Assembly: GCF_016808335.1 (NCBI RefSeq)
Contig: NC_053147.1
Coordinates: 66,214,960-66,278,959, forward strand
Source: Panicum virgatum
Taxonomy: Eukaryota; Streptophyta; Magnoliopsida; Poales; Poaceae
DNA length: 64,000 nucleotides
Direction of reading: 5' to 3'
The position numbers and the translations under genes are program-made. Of this stretch, positions 10,707 through 20,545 are shown one piece after another. Every line of letters begins with the position of its first letter. Position 1 is the first letter of the stretch. The notes under the pieces are model-generated. The model was not told the DNA's origin and made no database searches. It saw only the letters and a list, made by a program, of their open reading frames with translations.

Positions 10707-13028
10707 TTTGCTGTCGAGGGTGGCGCTGATATGTAACGCCTTGTCGTCCGGTTGGCTCGGGTCAAGGGGCACCTTCTTGATACCCTTGGCGGGTTCGAAG
10801 CTCCCGGCGTCCCGATGCGTGGAGTCCAAGGCCTCGCTTGCCATTTTGTCGAGGGTGGCTGCGAGGGCCTCGTCCTCCGCTTGAGCCTCCGCGTGCTCAA
10901 CGCAATCGACATCGCACTCGTAGGCATGCTTGAACGAAGAGCCGACGGTGATGACGCCCTTCGGACCCGGCATCTTCAGCTTGAGGTAGGTGTAGTTGGG
11001 GATGGCCATGAACTTGGTGTAGCAGGGACGACCAAGGATGGCATGATAGGATCCCCGAAACCCCACTACCTCAAAGGTGAGTACTTCCTTGTGGAAGTTG
11101 GCTGCCGTGCTGAAGCAGACAAGCAGATCGATCTGGCCGAGGGGTTGGACGCGCTTCGCCGGCGCAACGCCATGAAATGGCGACTTGCTGGGACGAAGCT
11201 TGTTCAGTCCAATCCCCATGAGCTCCAAGGTGTGGGCGTACATGATGTTCAGGCTGCTGCCTCCGTCCATGAGCACCTTGGAGAAGCGGGTGTTGCCGAT
11301 GATGGGGTCGACAATGAGCGGATACCGTCCCGGCTGCGGGACGTAGTCGGGGCGGTCCTCGCTGCCAAAGGAGATGGTATCCTTCGACCAATCGAGGTAG
11401 GATGGCGTGGCCTTGGTGACGGAAAAGACTTCCTGGCGCTCACGCTTGCGCTGCCGAGAGGTCATGTTTGTCGTTGGTCCTCCAAAGATAAAGAAGGCGT
11501 TCTCCACTGGGGGGAACTCGTCATCTCCAACTTTGTCGCCAGCATCCTTCTTTTTATCCTCGTCGCGGTGCGCGACGCGGTTGTAGTACTTCTTGAGCAT
11601 TTCGCACTGCTCGAGGGTGTGGTTGACCAAGCCCTTGTGGTAAGGACACGGCTTCTTAAGCATGTCGTCGAACAGGCCACCGCCACCTCGAGGGGGGCCT
11701 CGAGGTCCTTTGCGGTCCGGAGCGGCAGCGAAGGCCTCCTCGGAGTCCTCTGCCCGCCCCGATCCGCGCTGGTTCAGTGGGACCGGCTTCTTTCCCTTCC
11801 TCCCGCGCTTCTGTTTCTTGGCGGGGGCGTTGGGGTTGACGTTGCTGCCCTCCGCGAGCGCATCGTCCTTGCGCTTGCTCGGCTTATCATCGAAAGTGGC
11901 ACCAACAACCTCCTCGGCGTGCCCGCGTGTGTCATGGAGCCGCTCCCTCGCGGGAGGCCTTCCGATGCGGTCGTGCACCGAGCGTGCCTTCGCACCGGGC
12001 GCTACGGCTGTCTTGCCCTTCGCTGCTGGTGGAGTGTGCACCGAAGCCTCGCGGTCCTGGCGTGCAGTCCCACCGGGCTGCTCCGGAGCTTTCGAGCGCA
12101 TTCGAGATGCAGAGCTCTCGGCTTGCTGCACGGCAGCTTGCTCGATGAGCGCCTGTGCCTCGCGGCGCAAGTTGCGGCCCGAAGGCGTCGATGGCTCGGG
12201 CATATCTTGGAGTAGGTAGGCCGCAGCGACGAGTTTTTCGCCGGCCGTCTTCAGTTCCAGAGGTCTGTCGACGTTGTCATAGGCCAGGATGCGTTCCCGG
12301 GCAACGCGCGCCGCCACCTGGGCATGGGCACCACGTGCGGTGCGCTACTGCTCGAGAGCGGTGCGCATCTCCTGGGTTTGCCGCCGCTGCTCGTCGAGCT
12401 TGGCTTGAAGCTCCTTGAGCTGTGCCAGCTGCGCTTGCCGTGCCGCCGAGCTTGATGAAGAAGAAGGGGCCGCAGGCGGCACCGCTGGTTGGTTCGCCTG
12501 TGCGTCCGCCCCGCCGTCCCCATCGTCGCTCGGGGCGTTGTCGTTTTGCTCGTCCGCAAGGTTAGCCATGAAGCACTCCCGAGTGGGATTGTACTCCCCC
12601 TCACTGGAGTCCTCAGAGCAGGTAAGGCAATAAGCCGTCGCAAGCTGGAACGAACGGAATGCGTCGGGGTCGCAGACCTCGGAGTAGTCCTCGGCCTCCT
12701 CTGCTGTGAAGTTGTTCATGAAGAAGTTGATGTCGTCGGCGATTGAGCTCGCCGTTTTGGGGTAGGATTCGTCAGGAGACGACGCGATGAGGCTGCGTAT
12801 CGACAGGAGATGATGACCCGGCAGGTCCTCATACTCGGTGAAGTTAGTGCTGATTGAAGAGGCGTAGGTGGCAGCGTTGCGCATCCCGAAGGGAAAAGGC
12901 GAAGGCGAGGTCGAGCCTCCCCTGGGAGGCGCTGGTGCTGTAGCAGATGATGGTGCCAGCGCAGATGATGCCGAGGCGTGTGATGTCGAAGCCGTGGCCC
13001 CGTTGGCCGCGATGCTGAGTTGCAACAT
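10704..13028 (-). pseudogene. gag: Tat-lineage gag-protease (interrupted; gag core apparently deleted)
   Basis: The region reads from about 13028 leftward in one frame, broken by TAG at 12345 and ended by TAG at 10704, just before RT. The N-terminal part (12345-13028) is Ser/Ala-rich, then acidic, and ends in a Gln/Lys helix. The second part (10704-12317) has a basic stretch (AKKQKRGRKGKK), a zinc-knuckle-like CPYHKGLVNHTLEQC, and the aspartic protease with MDGGSSLNIMY followed by ILGRPCYTKF. The DGGS form is usual in this lineage. The conserved hydrophobic gag core expected between the N-terminal region and the basic stretch is not there; the frame passes from LHDTRGH straight to AEEVVGATFDD near 11920. 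An in-frame deletion is the simplest reading. Confidence 0.75.
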
Positions 13029-13333
13029 GCCAGCCTCAACCCACGTGGGGGAGCTGTGGCGTGCCGCACGGCGCCGCTTCGCGCGTGCTTGTCGCGAACG
13101 GTGGCCCGAGCGCCTGCTGCGCTAGGCTGGTGAAGTCGGAGCGGCGGGGTTGCATCTGGGCGAGAGGAGCTCCATGAGGTAACCGTTGCCGGTTGCTCTG
13201 AACTCGTGACTCCCGAACCAAATCACGTACCCCGCTGGGAGCGGATCCGAAACGCCCATGAGGTATGGGTTGGATCTGCCCGCCATCCCTGGAAATCAAA
13301 TGGGAACAAGAGAGAAAATGTCACGCAGCGCAC

Positions 13334-13351
13334 CCCTACCTGGCGCGCCAA
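13334..13351 (-). other. Tat element primer binding site region
   Basis: On the minus strand the sequence just after the LTR reads TTGGCGCGCCAGGTAGGG, the motif that follows the 5' LTR of many grass Tat-lineage elements and pairs with a tRNA 3' end. It lies one base inside the LTR boundary. Confidence 0.75.
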
Positions 13352-13352
13352 C

Positions 13353-14813
13353 TGTCGGTGTCCGGACCCGGGGGTTCGGATCCCAATTAGTAAATGTTGC
13401 GTGTTTCCTCGTCCCAGATGTTGATGCAAGAGGCAACACAGTAACGCACGGGTTTATCCTGGTTCCGGCCGCGGGGCCGTACGTCCAGCAAAGGGGGTGT
13501 GCGAGGGCACTGTATTATCTTGCACCCGGAGTGCTTGTAGTAGGGGGTACAAGGGTGGCGAGAGAGGGAGGGAGGCTCCCAAGTCTCTACTAGAAGAGGA
13601 GTCGGTTGAGGTGAGTGCTCAGTGGTGCTGAGAGTGTAACGATGATCGCGAGCGTGAGTGACCATCCCCCTTAAAGGAAGCCCCCCTCCTCCTTTTATAG
13701 TTATAAGGAGGGGCGGAGTACATGAGTGGGGGAATGTGGAAGTCGTCGTCCTCCCCCGAATCGCTGGGGTACAGTGGTCGAACACTGTAGAAAGTACACT
13801 GTGGGGCATGGCGTCGGGCGTGGCAGTCGTACTGGATGTCGTCCGTGGTCTTGCGGAGATCGCGCCGGCGTCCTGCCAACCCCAGCAGGCGACGTGGTCG
13901 TCGCTGTAGGATGTTTAGTCCTCCCGATGTGGCGTTCCGTGGGTCCTACAGATCAGGGTCCTGCATGCTCCAGCGGTGGCGGGGCACGCGGCGGTCCCGG
14001 ACCTACCTGAATAAAGTGCTGGTGCGCGCACTAAGGAGGTCCGAGGGTTGCGTGGAGGTCCCGGACCCCTCGAGGAGGTAGGTCTGGGACTTCGGCTGCG
14101 TGTGCTGAGCGTCCCCCTGGAGGGGTATGTGGCGTTGCCGGACCCCTCCCTAAGCAGGAGGCGGGTCCGGGGCCATACGTGTGATGAGGTGGAGTCCGGA
14201 CGGCCGGAGTTGGCAGAATAGTGCGGGGAGCAGTGCCGAGCACGCTGCGTCCCGCGTCGTAGGTCCCATAGTGCTGCCACAACGCCCGGGATGGCAGAGC
14301 AGTGACCGGAGTTGGCGGATGGGACTCCGGTCACAACCACTGTGGGGAATGGCGGCCTGACGCCGTCTGTCCTGAGCACTGTGGAGGAGTTATTGGCATT
14401 CAATGCCTCCGTACGACGGGCGGTTGAGCGGCGGGGCCGTTTGTCCCTTATGCCGAGGGGTGGCCTCGAGCGAGGCAGAGACGAGTTACCTGCTCGAGGG
14501 AGGTTCGCTGTCCTCGAGCGTGGCGGAGATGATCTGCCCGCTCGAGGGTAGATTCGCTACCCTCGAGCGAGGCGGAGATTCGAGGCGCAGTCGAGGGTCT
14601 CGATGGGAGCCCTCGAGCGAGGCGGAGATCGTCCCGCGGGCCCGAGAGGGGTGCGAATGGGCCGTATGCTGGGCTTCTTTGAGTCCTTTCCTTTCTTCCA
14701 GATTGAAAGGAGGCCGTGGGGCTTCGTGGGCCCAGTTGCCTTAACATGTGTTTGCATTTTTTAGAGTGATCTTAGTACCCCGATTAAGGTGTCCCTAATC
14801 GTGGTACCCGACA
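13353..14813 (-). repeat. Tat element 5' LTR (1461 bp)
   Basis: The LTR starts TGTCGGTGTCCGG and ends GGTACCCGACA, so its ends form the short inverted repeat TGTCGG/CCGACA. Inside, 14460-14640 carries four to five imperfect copies of an 18-base CTCGAGCGAGGCGGAGAT motif. The GC-rich open frames in it are not genes. AGTGT follows as the target duplication. Confidence 0.85.
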
Positions 14814-15250
14814 AGTGTAGCTAGAACTACATATGGGCCCATGTTAAGAGCTTGGCCCTGGAAATAAAACCTCGCGTTCACACTATAAAATTTTATCGAT
14901 ATTGACTAAAATTTGTTGGAGATAACTCGATATGACTGGCAGCTACTCTATGTAAAGCAGTGTGGCTAGATCTACACGTGGGCCCCATATCAAGAGCCGG
15001 ACACTGAAAATAAAATCTCGCGTTCACACTATAAAATTTTATTGAAATTGACCGGAATTTGCTGAAAATGACTCAGTATGACTGGCAGCTACTTTGTGCA
15101 AAATAGTGTAGCTAGAACTACATGTGGGCCCCATGTAAAGAGCTGGACCCCGAAAATAAAATCTCGCTTTCATACTATAAAATTTTATCAAAATTAACTG
15201 AAATTTGTTGGAGATGACTCAGTATGACGGGCAGTTACTCTGTGCAAAAC
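14814..15250 (+). repeat. Tandem repeat of about 146 bp, right copy (3 units)
   Basis: Units start at 14814, 14959 and 15105, each with AGTGT, and the array exits at 15251. The sequence matches the left array at 2889-3180, which has two units. The Tat LTR abuts the first unit exactly at its AGTGT, which is also the inferred target duplication. Confidence 0.85.
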
Positions 15251-15259
15251 AGTGTGGTA

Positions 15260-15590
15260 AGACCTACACTATAATTTTTTTTTGGAAAACGGGTTCTTAT
15301 TGGGTTATAACCATAATTTGGCTAATAGTTTATTGCATTATGAGCTGGAATGTTTGGGTTTAACTTTTTGCGACAAATCTAATGACGGTAATTAATTGAT
15401 GATTGGCTACAGTAATCCTACAGTAACCATCCTCTAATTATGCGGTCAAAGGTCTCGTTAGATTCTTCAGAGTTCCTAGCGCAGGGGTTCTGGAGTTGGT
15501 TTTGTAAACTGATTTTGTTTTATAATGTAATTAATGGTCAAAGTGTTAGTATTCCTAGTATTCCAAAAAAACCAAACAAGGCCATTAATT
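15260..15590. repeat. Degenerate MITE-like sequence, right copy
   Basis: Near-identical to 3190-3510, with one visible small insertion (AAACTGATTTTGT near 15508). Confidence 0.4.
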
Positions 15591-15836
15591 GAGGGCTAGG
15601 GTCAGGGCGCACGCACGGGGTAGAAGGCCGGGTGGAGCCACAAAACGGATCATTTTCTCCACGGTTTGGGCTATCTGATGCCTGACGATTGTTTCGAGCT
15701 CTGAATCGATTAAAAAATTTCAGTTCTGTGGCAGTGAGAGTTCATCGGTGCTTAATTAACTTGGATTCCTTGGTGGTAAGTGTATCCTACTGAGCTAGCT
15801 AGCTGGGAATCTTGAGATGCCCTTCACTACTGCTTG

Positions 15837-15907
15837 ACCCAACTTGGCATGGAGGAGAGGACCCAACTTGGCATGGAGGAGAGGACCCAACTTGGCATGG
15901 AGGAGAG
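15837..15907 (+). repeat. 24-bp minisatellite, 3 units
   Basis: The same ACCCAACTTGGCATGGAGGAG unit as at 3756, with one extra copy, upstream of the intact gene. Confidence 0.9.
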
Positions 15908-16189
15908 CATCGCCATGCATGCCGATTTCGGCAAGGTGCGCAGCTGCTGCGGACGGCTCTCGGCTCGTCTGCTACGCGGAAGGGAGGCCGGTCGATCGGT
16001 CGGTCGGCAATCATTGCGAGCTACAACTACAAAAAGCAACAAGCAGCTCGATCACACATCCCAGTTCACGTCGGCGACGACGCGTGAGAGAGAGATCGAG
16101 AGCCGCACCCGTCCCAGTTCACGCCGGCGACGACGCGTGAGAGAGATCGAGAGAGCCTCTGCCCCGCCGCCTCCGCCTCCGCTGCTGGG

Positions 16190-16939
16190 ATGGAGCGCCG
16201 CGTCGCCGCCGCGGACCACCTCGCGGCCGCGGCGACCCACTTCGCCGCCGGCACGAGGCACCTGGCGCGGGCGGCCGGCGCGCCGCGCCGCGCTGCGGCT
16301 TCCGAGGACGGCGACGGCGGCGACGGCGAGTGCGACTCCGAGATGGGGCTTCCCTCCGACGCTGCCTCCTCGCCCGCCTCCCTTCCGGCCACCGGCACCG
16401 ACGTGGGCGGCTCCGACGCGGGCGGCGCCGACGAGGTGACGTGACGGTCCCCCGCCCCCGGTTCCCCCTTGTGAATTCCCCCTGTTCGTTTCGTTCCAGT
16501 CGCTTGGAATTCTCAGCTCCGTTCTGGTTCGCTTCCCCCGCAGGAAGCCGACGCCGCCGCCGCGAACGCCTACGAGCTCCTCTACGCCGCCTTCGCCTTC
16601 GTGCCCCCGTACCCGCTGTACAAGGCCATGCCTCGCGACGTCGTCTGCGGCCCCGCCCCCGCCTGGACCTGGTTTCTGCTCGTCTACGGAGTGTTCTTCA
16701 CGGTCGTCGCCACCACCGCCGTGTCGGTGAGGGTTTTGGGCTCCTCCAACTGCTACCTCTACTCCTTCCTCCGTGCGCTGCTGTTCGCCGCCAGCGTCGC
16801 CGCGGAGGTCGCCGCGGAGGTCGCCGCGGCCCTGCACATCTTCCCCAAGACGACGCTCGCCAGGGACGGCGCCATCTTCACAGTGTTCCACCTCGTTCTC
16901 GTTTACCTGCTGGCGTGGAGCCCCTGGCGCCGCCGTTGA
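16190..16939 (+). CDS. Predicted two-exon gene, small membrane protein of unknown function
   Basis: Exon 1 is 16190-16435 and exon 2 is 16544-16939. The intron is GTGACG to CCCGCAG, phase 0, and joins two open frames to give 213 residues. I chose the ATG at 16190 because it is the first in this frame and is conserved in the broken copy at 4082. Residues 1-82 are hydrophilic, first Ala/Arg-rich, then acidic with Ser/Gly. Exon 2 is hydrophobic: a first weak segment at about 91-103, then likely membrane spans at about 123-144 (WFLLVYGVFFTVVATTAVSV), 153-180 and 191-207 (AIFTVFHLVLVYLLAW), ending in Trp-Arg-Arg-Arg. No signal peptide, enzyme motif or known family is recognised. It is flanked by transposons, and its upstream region and exon 1 are duplicated 12 kb away. 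It may be a real gene or a gene fragment carried by repeats; transcript data would decide. Confidence 0.6.
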
Positions 16940-17029
16940 TGCCCGTTCCACCGTCGCCCGTTTGCTGTGATGCCCGTTCCACCGTCTTCCGTTTGCTGTG
17001 ATGCCCGTTCCACCGTCGCCACTTTGTTT
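16937..17029 (+). repeat. 31-bp tandem repeat, 3 units, at the stop codon and 3' UTR
   Basis: TGATGCCCGTTCCACCGTC repeats at 16937, 16968 and 16999 with a period of 31 bases. The stop codon of the predicted gene is the first triplet of the first unit. Confidence 0.85.
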
Positions 17030-17735
17030 CTCCGTCTGATTCACTGTGTGTTAGCTAATTACTGCTGGTCAGAGCCTCATCAGGGGCAGAACCATTACGT
17101 ATAACGTTTGGCACCTTTTGTTTGGCTTGTAAATTCTCGTCTGCTTACTATTCGCTTCCAAGCAAGATTAATTAATATTTAGGGCTTCTCTATTACAAGC
17201 TTCCTCTTAGGGCTGCTGAATCAGTCAATCCATCCAAGGCCACAGCTGTGGATGGAATTTTGGCTTTCCACAGTGCAGTCCATGGTTTCCTGGTGTTCTT
17301 TCTGATAGTTAAGAGTAATCTGCGCAACCTTCCAACCTATCTTCTATTATCCATTTAGCTAATAATAATACCCATTTCCCTCAAGATGTCTTGCCCAATG
17401 ATCATGTTGCATTAAATTGCTTAGTGGTATCCTCATAATAACCTGATAAAAATGTTCATTCACCCTGTTCGGCTGGGCCAACCAGCCGGCTGGAGCTGGC
17501 TGTTCCGTACTGTAGCAACAGTACACGGGTAGTGAAAGATAGAAGAGCAGCTAGCAACACTGCAGAAATGAAGCAGTGAGAAAAATACGTCCAGCGGGTA
17601 ATCAGACCAAGCGGCCCAACCCACGAGTCTACAGGCCCAGTGTGGGTGAAGAAGTGACCAGACCCAGGAAGATGCAGAGATATCTAGTGGGCTCAACAAT
17701 TGATTTATGTACATTTCCCCTAACAAATTAGATTA
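17030..17735. other. Intergenic DNA downstream of the predicted gene
   Basis: No gene is visible. A stretch at about 17462-17530 (CCTGTTCGGCTGGGCC, then CAGCCGGCTGGAGCTGGCTG and CAACAGTA) resembles one end of the common grass hAT-type MITEs, but a matching second end is not clear. Confidence 0.4.
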
Positions 17736-18052
17736 GGGCCATGTTTGGAAGGGCTACATGTATTTGGGCAAGAACTAATTAGCTCAAGCAAATAGCCCTC
17801 AACAAAATAGCTCTTGATATGTTTGGATCCAAAAGCTATTTAACCTTTAAAGCACCTTTTCTCAATCATTGGAGTCCTATTACCTCTCTTGCTATGGTGG
17901 GCTCTATCTGAAATAGACAAAATAATCACCATTTGGGTTTGATAGTTTTTTGAGATAAATAGTCAAGAACTAACCCTCATGTTTAGAAATTTTGGACTAT
18001 TTTGAGTTATTTTAGACTAAAATAGCTCTATCTCTTGGATCCAAACACACCC
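17736..18052. mobile_element. MITE with imperfect terminal inverted repeats (317 bp)
   Basis: The left end is GGGCCATGTTTGGA. The right end, reverse complemented, is GGGTGTGTTTGGATCC. The interior is AT-rich and non-coding and shows further inverse similarity around AATAGCTC. Flanking triplets are TTA and TAG, so a TTA/TAA-type target duplication is possible but imperfect; the superfamily is left open. Confidence 0.6.
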
Positions 18053-18189
18053 TAGGTATGTATATTCTGTATTCTCCCTTTGATCACAAAGTAAATGACC
18101 ATAAGTGGTTGTGTCAATAACTTTTAGAATATTTTAGTTTAGACGCACAAAAATCATTTGTTGATTAGTGGATACATATATGGCGATCT

Positions 18190-18960
18190 CAAGCATCAGA
18201 GCTTAAAGGGGTAAAAAGTCAGGGGCTGGTTTTGCCGGCCGGCAGCGGCGCTGGTTTTGCCGGCCAGCGGCGGCGCTCGGCGGCGAGCGGCGGCTCACCG
18301 GACTTGGCCGGAAACGGCCGTCCGGACACGGCTTCGAGCGCGGTTTGGACGGGGAGGAAGCAAAGACGGCGAGGAACGCGAAGGCAGGGTCCGAACGGGG
18401 CTTTGGCGAGCGGGACGCGGGACTCCGCGGCAGCGCGCAGGAGACTAGTTCCGACGAGCTATTGGGGCGGCTAGGAGACACGAGAGAGAGGGGAAGGGGG
18501 TCTCCGAGGGTCCCTACCACGATGCGAAGCTCCGAGGATGCACGGACGTCGAGGGGAGGCGGCGAAACGGCGAGACGGTGGCGGCGGCTCCGAGCTCCAA
18601 AGGCGGCGGCGCTAGGGCTAGGGTTTATGCGAGATGAAGGCGGCGGCGCCAAAGGGAGTCCGAAGGAGGGAGGGGCGATAGCGGCGCGCTTCATAGGGGC
18701 GGCCTAGGATCCTTGGAGTGCGCACCAAGGCAGCATGAAGCGCGGGTGCCGGCCGGACTCGAGCAGAGTCCGAGCTCGACCCGAGCTCGGGGATGATCCC
18801 GACCAGCGGGTCCCACCCGTCGGTGGGTGCAAGAGAGGGGAAGGTGGAGCGGGCTGGCAGGGAGATGGGCCGGGAAAAAGAAAACGGCCTGGTTAGAGCT
18901 GGGCTACGCAGGTAAGAAATGGGAGAAAGGAAGGGAGAGTAGAGAGGCGTCGGGTTGGGC
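18190..18960. other. GC-rich block, possibly a decayed long-LTR interior
   Basis: The composition (GCGGCGGCG runs, GCTAGGGCTAGGGTTTATG, GGGCCGGG and GGCCTGG motifs) is very like the GC-rich middles of the 3.4-kb LTRs further right, but I find no LTR ends. Open frames here overlap on both strands and carry no motif. Confidence 0.35.
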
Positions 18961-19070
18961 CGAAAAAAACAGACTGGGCCAGTTTGGGCTGAAGAAAAAG
19001 AAAGGAAGAGGAGGAGAAGAAAGATGCGTGATTCTCAAAAAAAAAAAGAAGATGCGTACAGTACTGTATA

Positions 19071-19320
19071 CTATAGGAGGAGAAGAAAGATGCGTACACT
19101 GTATACAATCCCGGCGAGTACGGCGGCGAGCGCGCAGCCGAAGACGATGAACGCCGGAGCGTGACCGTAGAGGACGACGGGCAACGCTGGGAACACCAGA
19201 AGGACGCTGCCGGCGGCGGCAGCGACGGTGAGAGCATCGCGCGCGCGCGGGGCCGGCGCAAGCGGCAGGGACAGGTTGAGGTAGCTCCCCACGATATGGC
19301 AGGGGGCTCGCTCGTGCCGT
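19071..19320 (-). pseudogene. Hydrophobic protein fragment
   Basis: On the minus strand an open stretch reads SYLNLSLPLAPAPRARDALTV followed by two strongly hydrophobic segments (AAAAGSVLLVFPALPVVLYG and AFIVFGCALAAVLAGIVYSV), enough for two membrane spans. There is no good ATG and no following domain. It ends in low-complexity DNA. It could be one exon of a membrane-protein gene or a chance GC-rich frame. It shows no clear similarity by eye to the gene at 16190. Confidence 0.3.
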
Positions 19321-20369
19321 CGTGCGTATGGCTAGCTTAGCTAATTATAATCTTATATATATATATGTATGTATATGTGCTATATATAGTAGTCGAGTAG
19401 TACTAGTTGTATGTATATATCTTCGGAGTATATATTTAGAGTAGGTACATACATCGTTTCCTTTTTTACGTGATGAACAGAAAGAACTACTCCATAAAAA
19501 CGTGCATTAACCAAACGAAGCACGAGTCGGCTTTCTTTCTGTGATCTTATTATATATATATAAGCTAGCTATGAGATATCTATTTTTCAAAATCGTCGGA
19601 ATCCCAAAATGCAATGTTCTTTCATTTTTTGCTATTATTCTCATATATATGGCCTGCAGAGAGAGCTGTGTGCATTTGTCTCTTTATATCAGCGTGACAT
19701 CATCCATATGTGCCTTCACGTACTTAAAATAGGTATGTATTCCTTTCTGGAACAATTAGAAAATAATAAAAATTAATTCATAGAGCTGGAAAAAATAACA
19801 GCATAAACCATGAAAATGATTTTCCAATAGAATAAAAGGATAAGAATTTGTGCTCTTATAGAAATACTTGAAATTGATCCAGGGTCTAGGAAAAAGATGC
19901 GGAGGATAAAATAAACATTGGATAGTCATATTCGAAATCCAATTTTTATATGAATAATATGACTAAAGCCCATGCATGTATATGCTAATTGTAGGAATTC
20001 TTGCAGGTCAAGAGCAAAGGCGTGATTTGTACTACTATTTTGATAATTTTTTCTTCAAATAAATATTTTAATATCATTTTTGAAATATTTTATGAGGCAC
20101 ATAAATTAAGCTTTAATACAAGTACAAGTTTACTGGGCTTATGGGCGCTTGTGGGAAAAAAAAAATCTCTTGTTGCAACGCGCGGGTATTTTTGCTAGTG
20201 AACTTTAAGGCTAACAAGGACAAAAATGTTCCATATAAAACTTAGGTCTATATAAGTTTGTTTTGAAATAGTTCACACGTAGATACTTACGCAGTCGTAT
20301 CCTATGATCAACTCCAATAGAGTTTAACTGCATATCTCTATAGGCTAAAAAGCCTGGCTCGGTCAATTT
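19321..20369. other. AT-rich intergenic DNA with TA microsatellites
   Basis: TATATA-type tracts lie at about 19345-19400 and 19547-19562. No gene or repeat family is recognised in the remainder. Confidence 0.5.
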
Positions 20370-20460
20370 CTAAAATAAATTTATGACATTTGAGCACCTG
20401 TATCAAGTTGGGGACTTGAATCCGGGTGGACAGGTTCCACTATAAAATAATCTATCGCTT
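20370..20460 (-). repeat. SINE-like remnant
   Basis: Read on the minus strand, CCACCCGGATTCAAGTCC then CCAACTTGATACAGGTGCTC and TTTATTTTAG resemble a dispersed grass repeat whose GGTTCGAGTCC-like core is a tRNA B-box. Only this part is recognisable. Confidence 0.35.
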
Positions 20461-20545
20461 ACTTTGCAAACCTATACGGTAGTATAAGGTTCCAGCTGAT
20501 ATATTAGTGGGAAGATGAATATTAAGTGTTGAAAATAACAGTGCA

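Larger units (their letters stand above)
4309..14813 (-). mobile_element. Tat-lineage Ty3/Gypsy retrotransposon, 3' end truncated
   Basis: From right to left, in the element's own direction: 5' LTR 13353-14813, PBS 13334-13351, gag and protease, RT, RNase H, a second RNase H, integrase, a spacer, and an antisense spliced gene on the plus strand. A second RNase H and an antisense ORF downstream of integrase are marks of the Tat lineage (RIRE2 and Grande relatives). The 3' LTR and the start of the antisense gene are missing: at 4308/4309 the element joins directly to a duplicate of its own flanking DNA. The right end carries AGTGT (14814-14818) as the expected 5-bp target duplication; its partner is lost. 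Confidence 0.85.

Noticed and set aside
10752..12215. 487-codon plus-strand open frame
   Set aside because: It is the mirror of the gag-protease coding strand of the Tat element, which has recognisable motifs; the plus-strand frame has none.
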